This document shows, piece by piece, positions 56,801 to 64,000 of a DNA stretch of 64,000 bases (within the stretch, counting starts at the first letter, position 1; each line of letters opens with the position of its first letter). Where the stretch lies: NCBI GenBank assembly GCA_963851385.1, contig CAWKPE010000032.1:161604-225603 (forward strand), written 5' to 3'. The translations under genes and the position numbers were made by a program. Under the pieces are notes generated by a model that had not been told where the DNA came from, searched no databases, and saw nothing but the letters and a program-made list of their open reading frames with translations. The DNA comes from CAWEFA01 sp963851385. GTDB taxonomy: Bacteria > Bacteroidota > Bacteroidia > Bacteroidales > DTGW01.

Positions 56801-59800
56801 GGTATCAGCTGTACCACCTGGTGCTTTTGTCGTTGTTAGTCTGAAATTACCATTACCTGAAGTACTGTTTACAACTACACTAAAATCACTACCCGGGTTG
56901 TTGTCAATATCCAATGCAGCGCCGGCATCAATTTGTAGGGAAGCACAACTTGCAGTACGCCGATTACGTGTATATTGGTTTGCACCATCAATGGTTGCAT
57001 TTGTTAAATAAACAGAATCGTTATTGCCGATGAGGACAATGTCATTTATTCCAGGTGTTAGATTTGATGGATTGGAATATACTGTGTGGCTTGTCAATGA
57101 CCATGTAACAGCATTAGCCCACTCGCCCTTAGGCGAAGCAGAACCTTTAGGACAGTTGTAACTATAAAAAATTTTAGGTGTTCCAAAATCAGCAGCTAAT
57201 CCGCCAGTATAATCGCCGTCTATATTGCTTGTATTGTTTAACCATGGGCCATCTAATAAAGTAAGATTTGTATAGAAACTTGAATGGATTCCGCTTGTCC
57301 AAGTGAATGCCGACTCGTCATATCGTGCCGGAACATAATTGGAAGTATCTGATAGTACAGGCACATCGGCAGAATTATAGGTATATTTATGTGTAACAGA
57401 ATTAGCATATCCTGCAAAACCTGAAGATTTTACACGCCAATAATACGTGAGATTGTGTTCTTTTGTAGTTGTGGCAGGCTGCTCAATACCAACCGGCCTT
57501 AATGTAATTGAGCCCCATGTTGCAGCTGAAGCAATATTTATGGTGGCAGGAGTATAGGCTGAAGCTTTTGCAGGGGTTATGGTCGGAGCTCCTATTGGAA
57601 AAGTAAAACTTGTTGAAGTAGCCGAATAAGTTTTGGTAATCCCGCCATCGCCCGAAAGCCCGCTGCTTTGAATGTAGCAATTGGCGCCGAAGCCCGGAAT
57701 GGAAGTAATTGTACCGGTTGCCGTAATATTCAAATTATTGCTCCCTATGACAAATATTCTATTTGAAACCAATTTTAAAGCTCCGGTTACCGTAATATTT
57801 GAGGTAATTGAAACCGGCGATCCTGCACTTGTATTGTTCAAATCTAAATTATTAAATGTACCTGAACCATTTCCATCAATAGTTTGGGCAGTTGTTCCCA
57901 CTATCGCAATTTTTCCGGTACCGTATTCGGTGCCCGCATTATAAACTCCGCCTGAAGCTTTGATAGTATCGCCGTTGTCGCCTAATTGGCCACCTATTAT
58001 CATCAATGAGTCTGCTACATTTATAGAGTTTTGTGATCCGGCAAAAAGAAGCACTTTGGAAGCAGCTTTGTTTACGATTAATTTATTGAGTGCAAGAGCA
58101 CCGGCTGTGTTAACAGTGAATGTTTGATTGCCGCTTCCGTTAAAAAGAGTCCTGTTAGCACCTGTAGTATAAACTGCGTTATTCGCTATAGTAAAGTTGC
58201 CTCCTATATTTAGGTCAAGGCCATTAGCAATAAAAGTACTTCCGGATTGAAAACTAATGTTGCTTAATATTGTCAATGCACGGGTGTTCAACTGAACGCT
58301 TTGTGTAGCACCGGTTTTCGGGCTAACAGTAAAGTTTCCAACCGGAGTCGTTGAATAAATATAATAATTTGCATCGTTAAGGCCTGTAGCTTTAGGTATA
58401 ATCTGTATAGTTCCACCGGAAACATTAGAATTCGATACAGGGCTATTCTGTTGAAAAGCATAAGGCGTAGCAAGTGTGCCGCAAACATCGTATATATTTA
58501 TTGTTCCCCCTGACATTGAAAAACCGTTTGATGCATTGGCATTTATGTAAAATGTGCCAACATTGGCATCAATGCTATTGGCTGCCCTGGTATAATTTAT
58601 TCCCGGATTTGCAAGATCGGTTGGAACTGAATAATTGATTGTATCCTGAAACCGGCCACGTAAAATTACAGTTCCATTGTTCTGTGAATAATTAACCAGT
58701 CCTACATTTGCAGCTTCAGGGGAATGGATTTGTTTTGCATCAATAGTTCCCCCGTTAACCATAATTTGTCCAAGATTATAACTCCAATAAAGCAAGCCCG
58801 ATGACTCGCGCGTTGAAAGATAACCGCTGTTCACCAGTAACTTGCCTAAAACCGATAAGCCGCTACCACCACCAACTCCAATACCATAAGCAGCGCTTGA
58901 TCCGCCGGTAAGACCATAAGCTGCATTTACTTCGCTGTAATCATCGGCTGTGGATAAAACAATAACATTTCCTCCATCAATTGTTAGCTCTGCACTGGCA
59001 GGTATGTAATAATCACTTGTTGGCGCTACTATTATCGTACCTTCCGTTAAGGATGGTATTACGGTAAATCCGGTAAGGATTAAATTACCATTACGGATCC
59101 ATAATGCTTTTTTAATGTTTGGATTTGCATTAGTGGTAACAGGATTTGTAATGTCAAAAGCGGCAACATTTGCCCCAAACAATCTGAAATTGCTATATGT
59201 CGATGGGTTTATGGTAAGAGAATATGTTGGGTCACTGCCTTTATCGAGTATCAGGTTGTAAAAATCAGTTTGACCATTACAAGTTAAAGTATTACTGGTT
59301 GATCCCTGGAAATAAACCGTAGCAGCTCCATTAGCAGGAAAAGCAGCATACTGAGGATAAGTTTGGTTAGTAAACCTGACGGTTCCATTATTAGTAAAAT
59401 CGCCTAGTACAACTATTTTATGGGTTTCATTGTTATAGTAACTAATTCCAGCAGGAACACTAGCAGGGGGAGTAGGAGCATCCGCTCCGGTTACTGTGTT
59501 ACCTGTACCCACGGCAATTGAGCCTGTGCTATCTACAGTAACACTTCCATTAATTGTAAGTTGTAATCTTTGGGCTGTATTATCATTAATCTGAAATGCT
59601 CCTTGCATTACATGTAAATTTCCATTTAAAGAAAGGTTAGTTCTTATAACATCGGTGCCATTTGTGTTTATAGCTAAATTATTATAGGTAGCTTGGCTTG
59701 CAGGCAAGGTAATAGGTGCATCGTATTCTGTTGTACCACCTCCAGCAAGTACAAAATTATCAGTAGTTATAGTTGGAAAATTTGCAGAAAACAGTTGCAA

Positions 59801-62800
59801 TGTTCCCTGGCCTGAAAGGGATAAAAGACCGTTTGAAAACTGGTAAGTGCCTAGATTTAAATAACCACCGGCATTAATATTGATGCTCAGTTTTTGGGTA
59901 GTAATGTTGCTTGAAATAGATACCGTGCGCCCGGAAAGGATTACAACATTATCGTTGTACCCAGGGATTGAATTTCCTATCTGCAATGTGCCGCTGGGAT
60001 CAGTTGTCCAGGTTGATGGCGAATTCCAGTCCCCTGTTTGATAAGAATAAAACGACTTGAATCCCATTGTCCAAAAACCGGTGAACGGTGCAAGTGAACC
60101 AGTGAAAGGTGTTGTTCCTGATATTGTAAACGAATTGATACCATACGATGGTGTACCGTTAACAGGCGGATTTTGCCAGGTTACGCCTCCATCAGGCGAG
60201 TAAGCCATGTTGGGCGATGCACCATTCAATTCACCAGGATCATACTGAAAAGTAGCTGTTACACCTGTTGCACCATTCAAAGCAACATTTGATGTGACAC
60301 TCCAGTAGACTTTTATATAACTTGGATTTATGGCAGTTGGAACTGCAATTACACGTATGTAAGTGGGAATTACTGTGCCTATTGTTGTAATAATCATTGG
60401 AGAATAAAATCCATTTGAACCAATCGGATAGGTAATTTGGAAACTGGCTGCAACATTTCCGTTTTTCTGTAAATAACCAAGCCCATCTGTTGCAATCATG
60501 TTTGATGCGCTATATGGAACACCCGGATTAATAACGCCTGCAGCATTATTCGTTATGGTAAGATTAAAGTTGGAAAGCTCAAGAATTCCGGAATTTAAAT
60601 TCAATATACCGGTAAGAGCCGCACCCCCAACGGAGACTGCACCAAGCAAGGTTTTTGTACTACCGCCTGAAATAGTAAGATTATTGAAATTGAAAGCTGG
60701 TACATTTTGAGTCGATGTACCATTAAAATTAATTGTATTATTGGTAGTAATATAATTACCGGTTGTAAAAGTAGCGACAGGGTTAAATATCCCTGCAATT
60801 CCTATTGTTCCTCCGTTTATTAGAGTTATGCTGGCTGTAGTTCTGGCACCACTTATGCTCAGGTTATAAAAATTGTAGGCACCTATGGTTTGTGCCACTG
60901 CAGCTCCAGCCTGGTAATTAACGGTATTTGGATTCGAGGCAAAATTTACCGTACCCGTTAGTGCAAGCGGATTTCCTGCACCTGTAAAGTACAACGTGGC
61001 ATTATAACCAACATCACCATTAGTAAAATTACCTGTACCTGTTATTGAACCTACAGTCAGTCCACCTGTATTTCTATTTGTGACAGTAATTCCGGTAGTG
61101 ACCAGATTATTTGTAATAACAAACGATGTATTTCCTGAAATATATTGGTTATTTGTAGTAAAGTTGTAATTTCCTGTACTGCTTGTAAAAGCAGAACCAT
61201 TGAAAGTTAGACCACCTTCGAATGTAAAAGGTGGTGCATTGGTCGTTTGCCATTGTCCATTAGCATTAATTGTAACCAGACCAACAAATGTATAAGTACT
61301 TGCAGTAACGTTGCCATTCAAAATTCCGTAAGCATTTATATTAGAAGTTTCATTTACTGTAAAAGCATTCCCTAACGAAAGTGTAACAGTGGTTGCAGTT
61401 GCAGAAATACCAGTAATATTTAAGTTACCATTAACTACAATTGCACCCGCATTTGTTTTAGTACGAGCTGTCACCGAAGCTGAATTGTAATTGCCAACAT
61501 AAAGGTTATTATAGGTAACGGTTAACATTGTAGTTTGGTTCTGGTCGCCATCGTAATAAACTGCTTGGTTCGATGCTCCTGCCGTAAAAGTTCCACCAGC
61601 AGTAAAGGTGTTGGTAATACCACGTAAATAAAGGGCATGGTTTGCGCTTCCGCTCATATCTACTATTGAAGCCGCATTGTTCATCAAAAAATTACCATTA
61701 ACAGTCATTGTTTTATCCGTAGCACTGCCGAATATCAAAGACCCGGTAATAGTGGCTATGCCTCCGACATTAACTGTACTTGCAGTTGTTCCTAAATTGA
61801 ATACGGTTGCAGCAGCTACATTTAGGTTGTTATTAACTGTAATATTTCCTTGTAATGTTTTTATATTGCCTCCACCACCACCAATGTTTAAAACCTGATA
61901 GTTTGGCGAAGCAAATACTGTTTGGGCACTAGCAAAAGTGTAATTGATAACACTCGCGGCAGCCCCCGTAGTTAATGTCCCTATTGTATTTGAAGCGCCA
62001 TTTAAAGTTAAAATGTGAGCAAAGTTTCCGGGGCTCATGTCAATAGTACCATTGCCTGAAAGGTTCCCTGAAACCGTAACAGTACGTACAGCAGCATTAT
62101 TATATGCTAATGAGGCACTATTTATGTATAAATTTCCACTTATCGTTGGGTTGCCAGCATTAAAAGTTTTAATACCCGAACCTGTAATGCTCAAATTTTG
62201 ATAATTTGCAGTTATAAATACCTGTTGGGCACCTAATCCATTATAATTGACAGTGCTTCCTGAACCTGCAGTAGAATTAAAAGTTCCTATTGCATTGGTT
62301 GCTCCGGCTAAGTTAAGAATATGAGCCAGACCAGCACCCTGCATATTGATTATACCTGCACCGCCAAGATTTCCTCCAATTGATATTGTATCAGCGTTGG
62401 TTCCGAATGTCAATGTACCGGTAATGGTTGCCGTTCCTGAAATATTTATTGCCCTTGAAATGCTTCCTAAATTTACCGTTCCGGCACTAATTGTGAAATT
62501 TCCTTGAATTGAAGGACTTTGTCCCATTGTTAAAACAAATGCACCTCCGGTATAGGTAAAATTACCGAATGATTGGGCAAGCCCGTTTAATGTTGCAGCG
62601 GCACCAAATGTTACATTTGCATTTGAAGTTGCAGACCAGGTTGCTGCAGGAATCGTTCCGCCATTTTGAGTATGGTTATAAGTTGCATTACCGTTAAAGG
62701 CAATTGTTCCTGTGGGGGTTATAGTCCCTGAGTTTGTAACTGTACCTGTTGTGTTAACAACCATATCGGGGCTGTATCCTCCATTGGCAATTGTCAGTGT

Positions 62801-64000
62801 TTGTCCTGCATTTATCGTTAAAGTACCGATAACAGTTAGGTTATCAACAGTATATGAGTTATTGACTGCAACATTATTTCCAGTTCTTATGGTAATTCCT
62901 TTGCTATTTAAATTAGTCGGAACAGTAGTAGCAGGAGTTCCCAGACCTACGCCAGGATCAATCGGTGTAGTTGTAACTTCCCAGGTAGTGGGCAGGCTCC
63001 AGTTTGCCGAAGCTTTAGACCAGTAATAAAGGTTTGTTCCATTGTTATAGGCTGTAAAATCAGTAATATTCAAACTGTTTGTTAATCCAGAACCAGTTGT
63101 TAATACATGTGTCCCAGTATTGACTGAACTACCAATATCCGTTGTCCATGTGGAACTATTGTAAATCTGGTCAAGTAGATAATTTTCATTTCCCACAACA
63201 TCGGAAGCAACATATTGGAATGTGGCTGAAAAAGTATAAGTTGTCAATGCAGGCGAGGTGAAACTCCAATAACGGTTTATATAAATGCTTGGACTGGGCG
63301 ATGACGGGTTGTGAGGATCCTCTGTTCCAGTTACTGTAACCCCAACCAAACCAGCTGTTGCATTTGCAGTAAAAGTTAATGTAGCTGGCGTGTAGTTTCC
63401 TGAATTATCGCCAACAGGGTACGTAAAAGCTGGAGCACCAATTGCAAACCACTTTTGCATTTGACCCGTTCCATTTACCACAATCATGTTGGAAGTTGAA
63501 GGTACACCTCCTATTGCAGCAGCGGCAGTTGCCATCGAAAGGTTATAATTATTAAGATAAAGCAAGCCATTTGTTAATGTGAGGGTGCCGTTAATGGCAG
63601 TATTGCTTCCCAATGCAGCGCCATTGGCATCATTAAGCATAACATTTTGAAAACTACCAGTTCCGGAAATATTATGTGCTGCTGCACCTCCTGATAAGGT
63701 TGTATTTCCTGCAGTAGCCGAGTGTATACCATTGTTTAGTATGTTTCCATTTACAGTCAATACTTGGGCAACATCGGCCAAAGTACCATTGTTTATAGTT
63801 AAGTTTCCACTCACCTGTATAGCACCTGTTAATGTGGCTGTTTGACCAGTTTTATCAATAGTGAGATTATAATAGGGAGTATTAAAAATATTTTGTCCTG
63901 CCGTTGTGCTATTATAATCAACTGTATTTCCATTAGCAGTAGCTGTTAAAGTTGCAATGCCGGAAGTACCACCAATATATAAGTTAGAATTTGCACTTTG
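50846..64000 (-). CDS. Giant repeat-rich surface protein (N-terminus outside window)
   Basis: The frame is open from the stop at 50846 to the right edge, more than 4380 codons, and the true start lies beyond 64000; a GTG at 63814 is only an internal codon. Most of the protein is a long run of beta-solenoid-like repeats built of short strands such as VNGNLTIN, SGGTLTI and FNNLTISG. They are interrupted by about seven TFPIG...YTPATLT-type domains and 'YSYQTGDWNSPSTW' segments. The last about 900 residues are PKD-like and Ig-like domains (PVCQGTNGVTYTVP, CGTSTPRSTSITV, YTWSYTGTGV types), including a 93-residue tandem duplication. It ends PVPASGPLYRKPNQ with no type A sorting domain. It is less AT-rich than its surroundings. 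Probably a secreted or cell-surface adhesin or filament. Confidence 0.85.
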   Translation of the reverse strand, partial: QSANSNLYIGGTSGIATLTATANGNTVDYNSTTAGQNIFNTPYYNLTIDKTGQTATLTGAIQVSGNLTINNGTLADVAQVLTVNGNILNNGIHSATAGNTTLSGGAAAHNISGTGSFQNVMLNDANGAALGSNTAINGTLTLTNGLLYLNNYNLSMATAAAAIGGVPSTSNMIVVNGTGQMQKWFAIGAPAFTYPVGDNSGNYTPATLTFTANATAGLVGVTVTGTEDPHNPSSPSPSIYINRYWSFTSPALTTYTFSATFQYVASDVVGNENYLLDQIYNSSTWTTDIGSSVNTGTHVLTTGSGLTNSLNITDFTAYNNGTNLYYWSKASANWSLPTTWEVTTTPIDPGVGLGTPATTVPTNLNSKGITIRTGNNVAVNNSYTVDNLTVIGTLTINAGQTLTIANGGYSPDMVVNTTGTVTNSGTITPTGTIAFNGNATYNHTQNGGTIPAATWSATSNANVTFGAAATLNGLAQSFGNFTYTGGAFVLTMGQSPSIQGNFTISAGTVNLGSISRAINISGTATITGTLTFGTNADTISIGGNLGGAGIINMQGAGLAHILNLAGATNAIGTFNSTAGSGSTVNYNGLGAQQVFITANYQNLSITGSGIKTFNAGNPTISGNLYINSASLAYNNAAVRTVTVSGNLSGNGTIDMSPGNFAHILTLNGASNTIGTLTTGAAASVINYTFASAQTVFASPNYQVLNIGGGGGNIKTLQGNITVNNNLNVAAATVFNLGTTASTVNVGGIATITGSLIFGSATDKTMTVNGNFLMNNAASIVDMSGSANHALYLRGITNTFTAGGTFTAGASNQAVYYDGDQNQTTMLTVTYNNLYVGNYNSASVTARTKTNAGAIVVNGNLNITGISATATTVTLSLGNAFTVNETSNINAYGILNGNVTASTYTFVGLVTINANGQWQTTNAPPFTFEGGLTFNGSAFTSSTGNYNFTTNNQYISGNTSFVITNNLVTTGITVTNRNTGGLTVGSITGTGNFTNGDVGYNATLYFTGAGNPLALTGTVNFASNPNTVNYQAGAAVAQTIGAYNFYNLSISGARTTASITLINGGTIGIAGIFNPVATFTTGNYITTNNTINFNGTSTQNVPAFNFNNLTISGGSTKTLLGAVSVGGAALTGILNLNSGILELSNFNLTITNNAAGVINPGVPYSASNMIATDGLGYLQKNGNVAASFQITYPIGSNGFYSPMIITTIGTVIPTYIRVIAVPTAINPSYIKVYWSVTSNVALNGATGVTATFQYDPGELNGASPNMAYSPDGGVTWQNPPVNGTPSYGINSFTISGTTPFTGSLAPFTGFWTMGFKSFYSYQTGDWNSPSTWTTDPSGTLQIGNSIPGYNDNVVILSGRTVSISSNITTQKLSININAGGYLNLGTYQFSNGLLSLSGQGTLQLFSANFPTITTDNFVLAGGGTTEYDAPITLPASQATYNNLAINTNGTDVIRTNLSLNGNLHVMQGAFQINDNTAQRLQLTINGSVTVDSTGSIAVGTGNTVTGADAPTPPASVPAGISYYNNETHKIVVLGDFTNNGTVRFTNQTYPQYAAFPANGAATVYFQGSTSNTLTCNGQTDFYNLILDKGSDPTYSLTINPSTYSNFRLFGANVAAFDITNPVTTNANPNIKKALWIRNGNLILTGFTVIPSLTEGTIIVAPTSDYYIPASAELTIDGGNVIVLSTADDYSEVNAAYGLTGGSSAAYGIGVGGGSGLSVLGKLLVNSGYLSTRESSGLLYWSYNLGQIMVNGGTIDAKQIHSPEAANVGLVNYSQNNGTVILRGRFQDTINYSVPTDLANPGINYTRAANSIDANVGTFYINANASNGFSMSGGTINIYDVCGTLATPYAFQQNSPVSNSNVSGGTIQIIPKATGLNDANYYIYSTTPVGNFTVSPKTGATQSVQLNTRALTILSNISFQSGSTFIANGLDLNIGGNFTIANNAVYTTGANRTLFNGSGNQTFTVNTAGALALNKLIVNKAASKVLLFAGSQNSINVADSLMIIGGQLGDNGDTIKASGGVYNAGTEYGTGKIAIVGTTAQTIDGNGSGTFNNLDLNNTSAGSPVSITSNITVTGALKLVSNRIFVIGSNNLNITATGTITSIPGFGANCYIQSSGLSGDGGITKTYSATSTSFTFPIGAPTITPAKASAYTPATINIASAATWGSITLRPVGIEQPATTTKEHNLTYYWRVKSSGFAGYANSVTHKYTYNSADVPVLSDTSNYVPARYDESAFTWTSGIHSSFYTNLTLLDGPWLNNTSNIDGDYTGGLAADFGTPKIFYSYNCPKGSASPKGEWANAVTWSLTSHTVYSNPSNLTPGINDIVLIGNNDSVYLTNATIDGANQYTRNRRTASCASLQIDAGAALDIDNNPGSDFSVVVNSTSGNGNFRLTTTKAPGGTADTSKFYFPSGDFTDFNANKGTEEFYTTTNDGNALYVLPAVASFGNMKLSPLGGAGSGDNMALPNIPSVTIYGNLSANGSSYLSVIGISWSTNTLNNYYPNCRWFYRSMEKTVHIYGNLNINGGTFCYWDDSLPQHLIVDGDINIATTNGACFVAYDNSYGVTPYNSGPTVVNTLAIGGNINNNGTTNGNFSGLRLLSPSTAHYCDVTFQGSGNTVITGTGNNNFHYVTMNKGNSQANTLTCSTTGTLTTLADGWLTLTNGTFIYNRAGTAFNITTTSSFTIPATARLSIANAANVNIAQGNVSTNTLYLSGNLTSASTNAGNINIGLTTNNQHNDIEYSSGGAATIEMDGGNLIVNGAIRRNPSNSAGVLSYKQTGGQVIINGNTALTSNAKLEVVNTGSQFNMSGGTLTIVRGGGINYGDLYLRPQTSSITGGTIIFTQTPAVGPIVNLAENYLLDANVSLNNLTITGYVVGTKNATVGLMLDPLNVNGTLLLSNAYSILTSNNLNLTVGGDFNNSGTYNYGTNLTTFDGSTQNITGSSVTNFYDLNISPVTSVTENSNATVNHNLIIGNGAFVLGNYLITSLGNLTNNGSYSDNNTASSGISLSGTSQQIISGTGSFGRLEVKNNAGALANNDLNLRNNLALTKGNLNIGSHLLSLGLNSNLTGFPYSVTNMIVSDGVSSSFGVRKFFNIIVATPTTFTFPVGVSGKYTPSVLSYTDNASVGYIQVNPINSYEPAVYTPSQVLQYYWGITSSGISGFNGSSVLQYLPGDVDGYASNYVAARLLLPGTYWSKATPGPYTSNVDTINHLISFYYSGTSNLNGAYTAGNDTAIPSQIPSYQSIKNGNWSDTTVWQPVGASPSCPAGGPNGFIVFINTVVTTDVNHCSAYQTTINDSLMVVSPTYGHNLGTVSGNGLLHVESGNVPAGNYTSFVGCSNNGTIDFGGTGNYTIVVTPFQGQSLPNLFFSGTGKRTLPNTDLTICNRLVINGPTLDNSANNRHLYILGTMEKYGSGAFTQGSGANATVTFAGTLAQTVGGPMGNFTFNNMEVNNSAGLSIGTNGTITVSTGNLLLTNGIITTTSTNKLSITNTSAACVVPSGGSATSFINGPLTKTINPNTSFTFPIGQGTIWGHQFILTDSALAGVWTVQYFLPNPTYTNFSSPLQAVNDLEYWGVKSSVARNAKISLGWSPTSDLTALMTQNGLSDMRVAQFGSSWSQLASTASGGLSTGNVVSNYTVSIGTTQTNFTTASVTSTTPKATLSPSGPVCGTAGIPVKFITYSPINLYYILNYTVNGIPQPSVKVTSLPDTLPTPITGTYQLTGFTYNNGTLAGVVDPTTVTVYSTPTTASAGNDTSLCGKSGVTLVGNNPSPNTGLWSIVSGSGGIVLSPTQYNSVFNGQLGNSYTLQWTISSGGGCQSSDQVVIAFPVAPQQPSAYTSAPTPVCQGTNGVTYTVPAMSAVTYNWSYTGTGVTIIGSSNSVKLNFSSSATSGTLNVTATNSCGTSTPRSTSITVNPTNTVSLSSIAGTDNQILCENTAITNITYATTGATGASVGGLPSGVSGIWAANVVTISGTPTVSGTYNFTVTTTGGCGPVVAFGTITVNPQPTPTFTASPGTNTCVITNVTYTTQAGQSSYVWSVPGILGTDYNITAGGIGAASNTVTLQWLTTGSKTVTVNYNNASGCTGASAASNTTTVNALPTPTFTASPGANTCASTNVTYTTQAGQSSYVWSVPGILGTDYNITAGGIGAASNTVTLQWLTTGSKTVTVNYNNASGCSGASAASNTTTINAVTSITTDPSNSTIFAGLNTSFTVVAGGTVPFTYSWDVSTNNGGSWSSASGGVYSGETTASLSITAATLSMSGYWYHCVVTGTCGNATSNYGILTVNPTATASLSGITSICVGQSAVLTVTLTGTPNWNISYFDGTSTYNINNITTSPYTFNVSPTSTITYTLTAVSDANGPGTISGGDVVITVTPVPASGPLYRKPNQ
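51440..51998 (-). repeat. 279-bp tandem duplication inside the giant gene
   Basis: Two neighbouring units with a 279-bp period (for example GGAGTTGG at 51711 and 51990, CGCTTGCATT at 51490 and 51769) are nearly identical in DNA. They encode two 93-residue PKD-like domains (PTPTFTASPG ... SAASNTTT). Few differences (for example CVITNV against CASTNV) point to a recent duplication. Edges are approximate. Confidence 0.85.

Noticed and set aside
63814..63816. Start codon of the giant protein
   Set aside because: It is a GTG inside the frame, and the same frame continues open to the window edge with the same repeat character, so the real start is outside.

Overview
The window looks like a chromosomal segment of a Bacteroidota (Bacteroidetes) bacterium. 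The evidence is three surface proteins with type IX secretion (T9SS) type A C-terminal sorting domains, a giant filamentous repeat protein, an S16 protein with a charged C-terminal tail, promoters of the TTTG-N19-TAnnTTTG type before tRNA genes, and very AT-rich intergenic DNA. MqnC (futalosine menaquinone route) and a superoxide reductase suggest an anaerobe or microaerophile that respires with menaquinone. No species can be named from the sequence.

Layout: (1) 1-768: the end of an unknown gene, then a cytidylate-kinase-like gene. (2) About 898-4411: an accessory block in which six copies of a 14-15 bp repeat (consensus TGGGTTTTGTGAGAC on the + strand) separate modules that are all on the - strand: VapBC, MazEF, an isoprenylcysteine-methyltransferase-like membrane protein, a pair of small unknown membrane proteins, and a membrane protein interrupted by an in-frame stop. 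This resembles a gene-cassette array without an integrase. (3) 4412-5074: REP-like hairpins and an orphan - strand terminator. (4) 5075-10161: gpsA, an HD-domain protein and the tig-clpP-clpX protein quality-control cluster. (5) 10193-10566: tRNA-Leu, whose last 16 nt recur at the head of each of two 105-bp tandem repeats, followed by a heptamer minisatellite just ahead of tig. (6) 11061-15648: AlgH, a frameshifted HAD phosphatase, a rhomboid protease and a TPR-SpoIIE signalling phosphatase. (7) 15737-27749: three tandem beta-helix/Ig/T9SS surface proteins of about 1300 residues that share a 605-bp near-identical block. (8) 28494-50492: mostly housekeeping genes (J-domain protein, rimM, rpsP, recQ, an ABC permease/glycosyltransferase/histidine kinase group, CBS, bifunctional nuclease, pdxA, M17 aminopeptidase, mqnC, then an envelope cluster M23-dxr-rseP-tatA-mltD, and superoxide reductase). 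(9) 50573-50785: initiator tRNA-Met with its own promoter and terminator. (10) 50846-64000: one giant surface protein of more than 4380 residues that runs off the right edge.

The core genes are ordinary. The accessory interest is in the repeat-punctuated cassette block, the tRNA-Leu tail repeats, the mosaic surface-protein triplet and the giant protein, which ends without a visible T9SS sorting domain. Two genes (3862-4389 and 11735-12224) are broken by one small lesion each.
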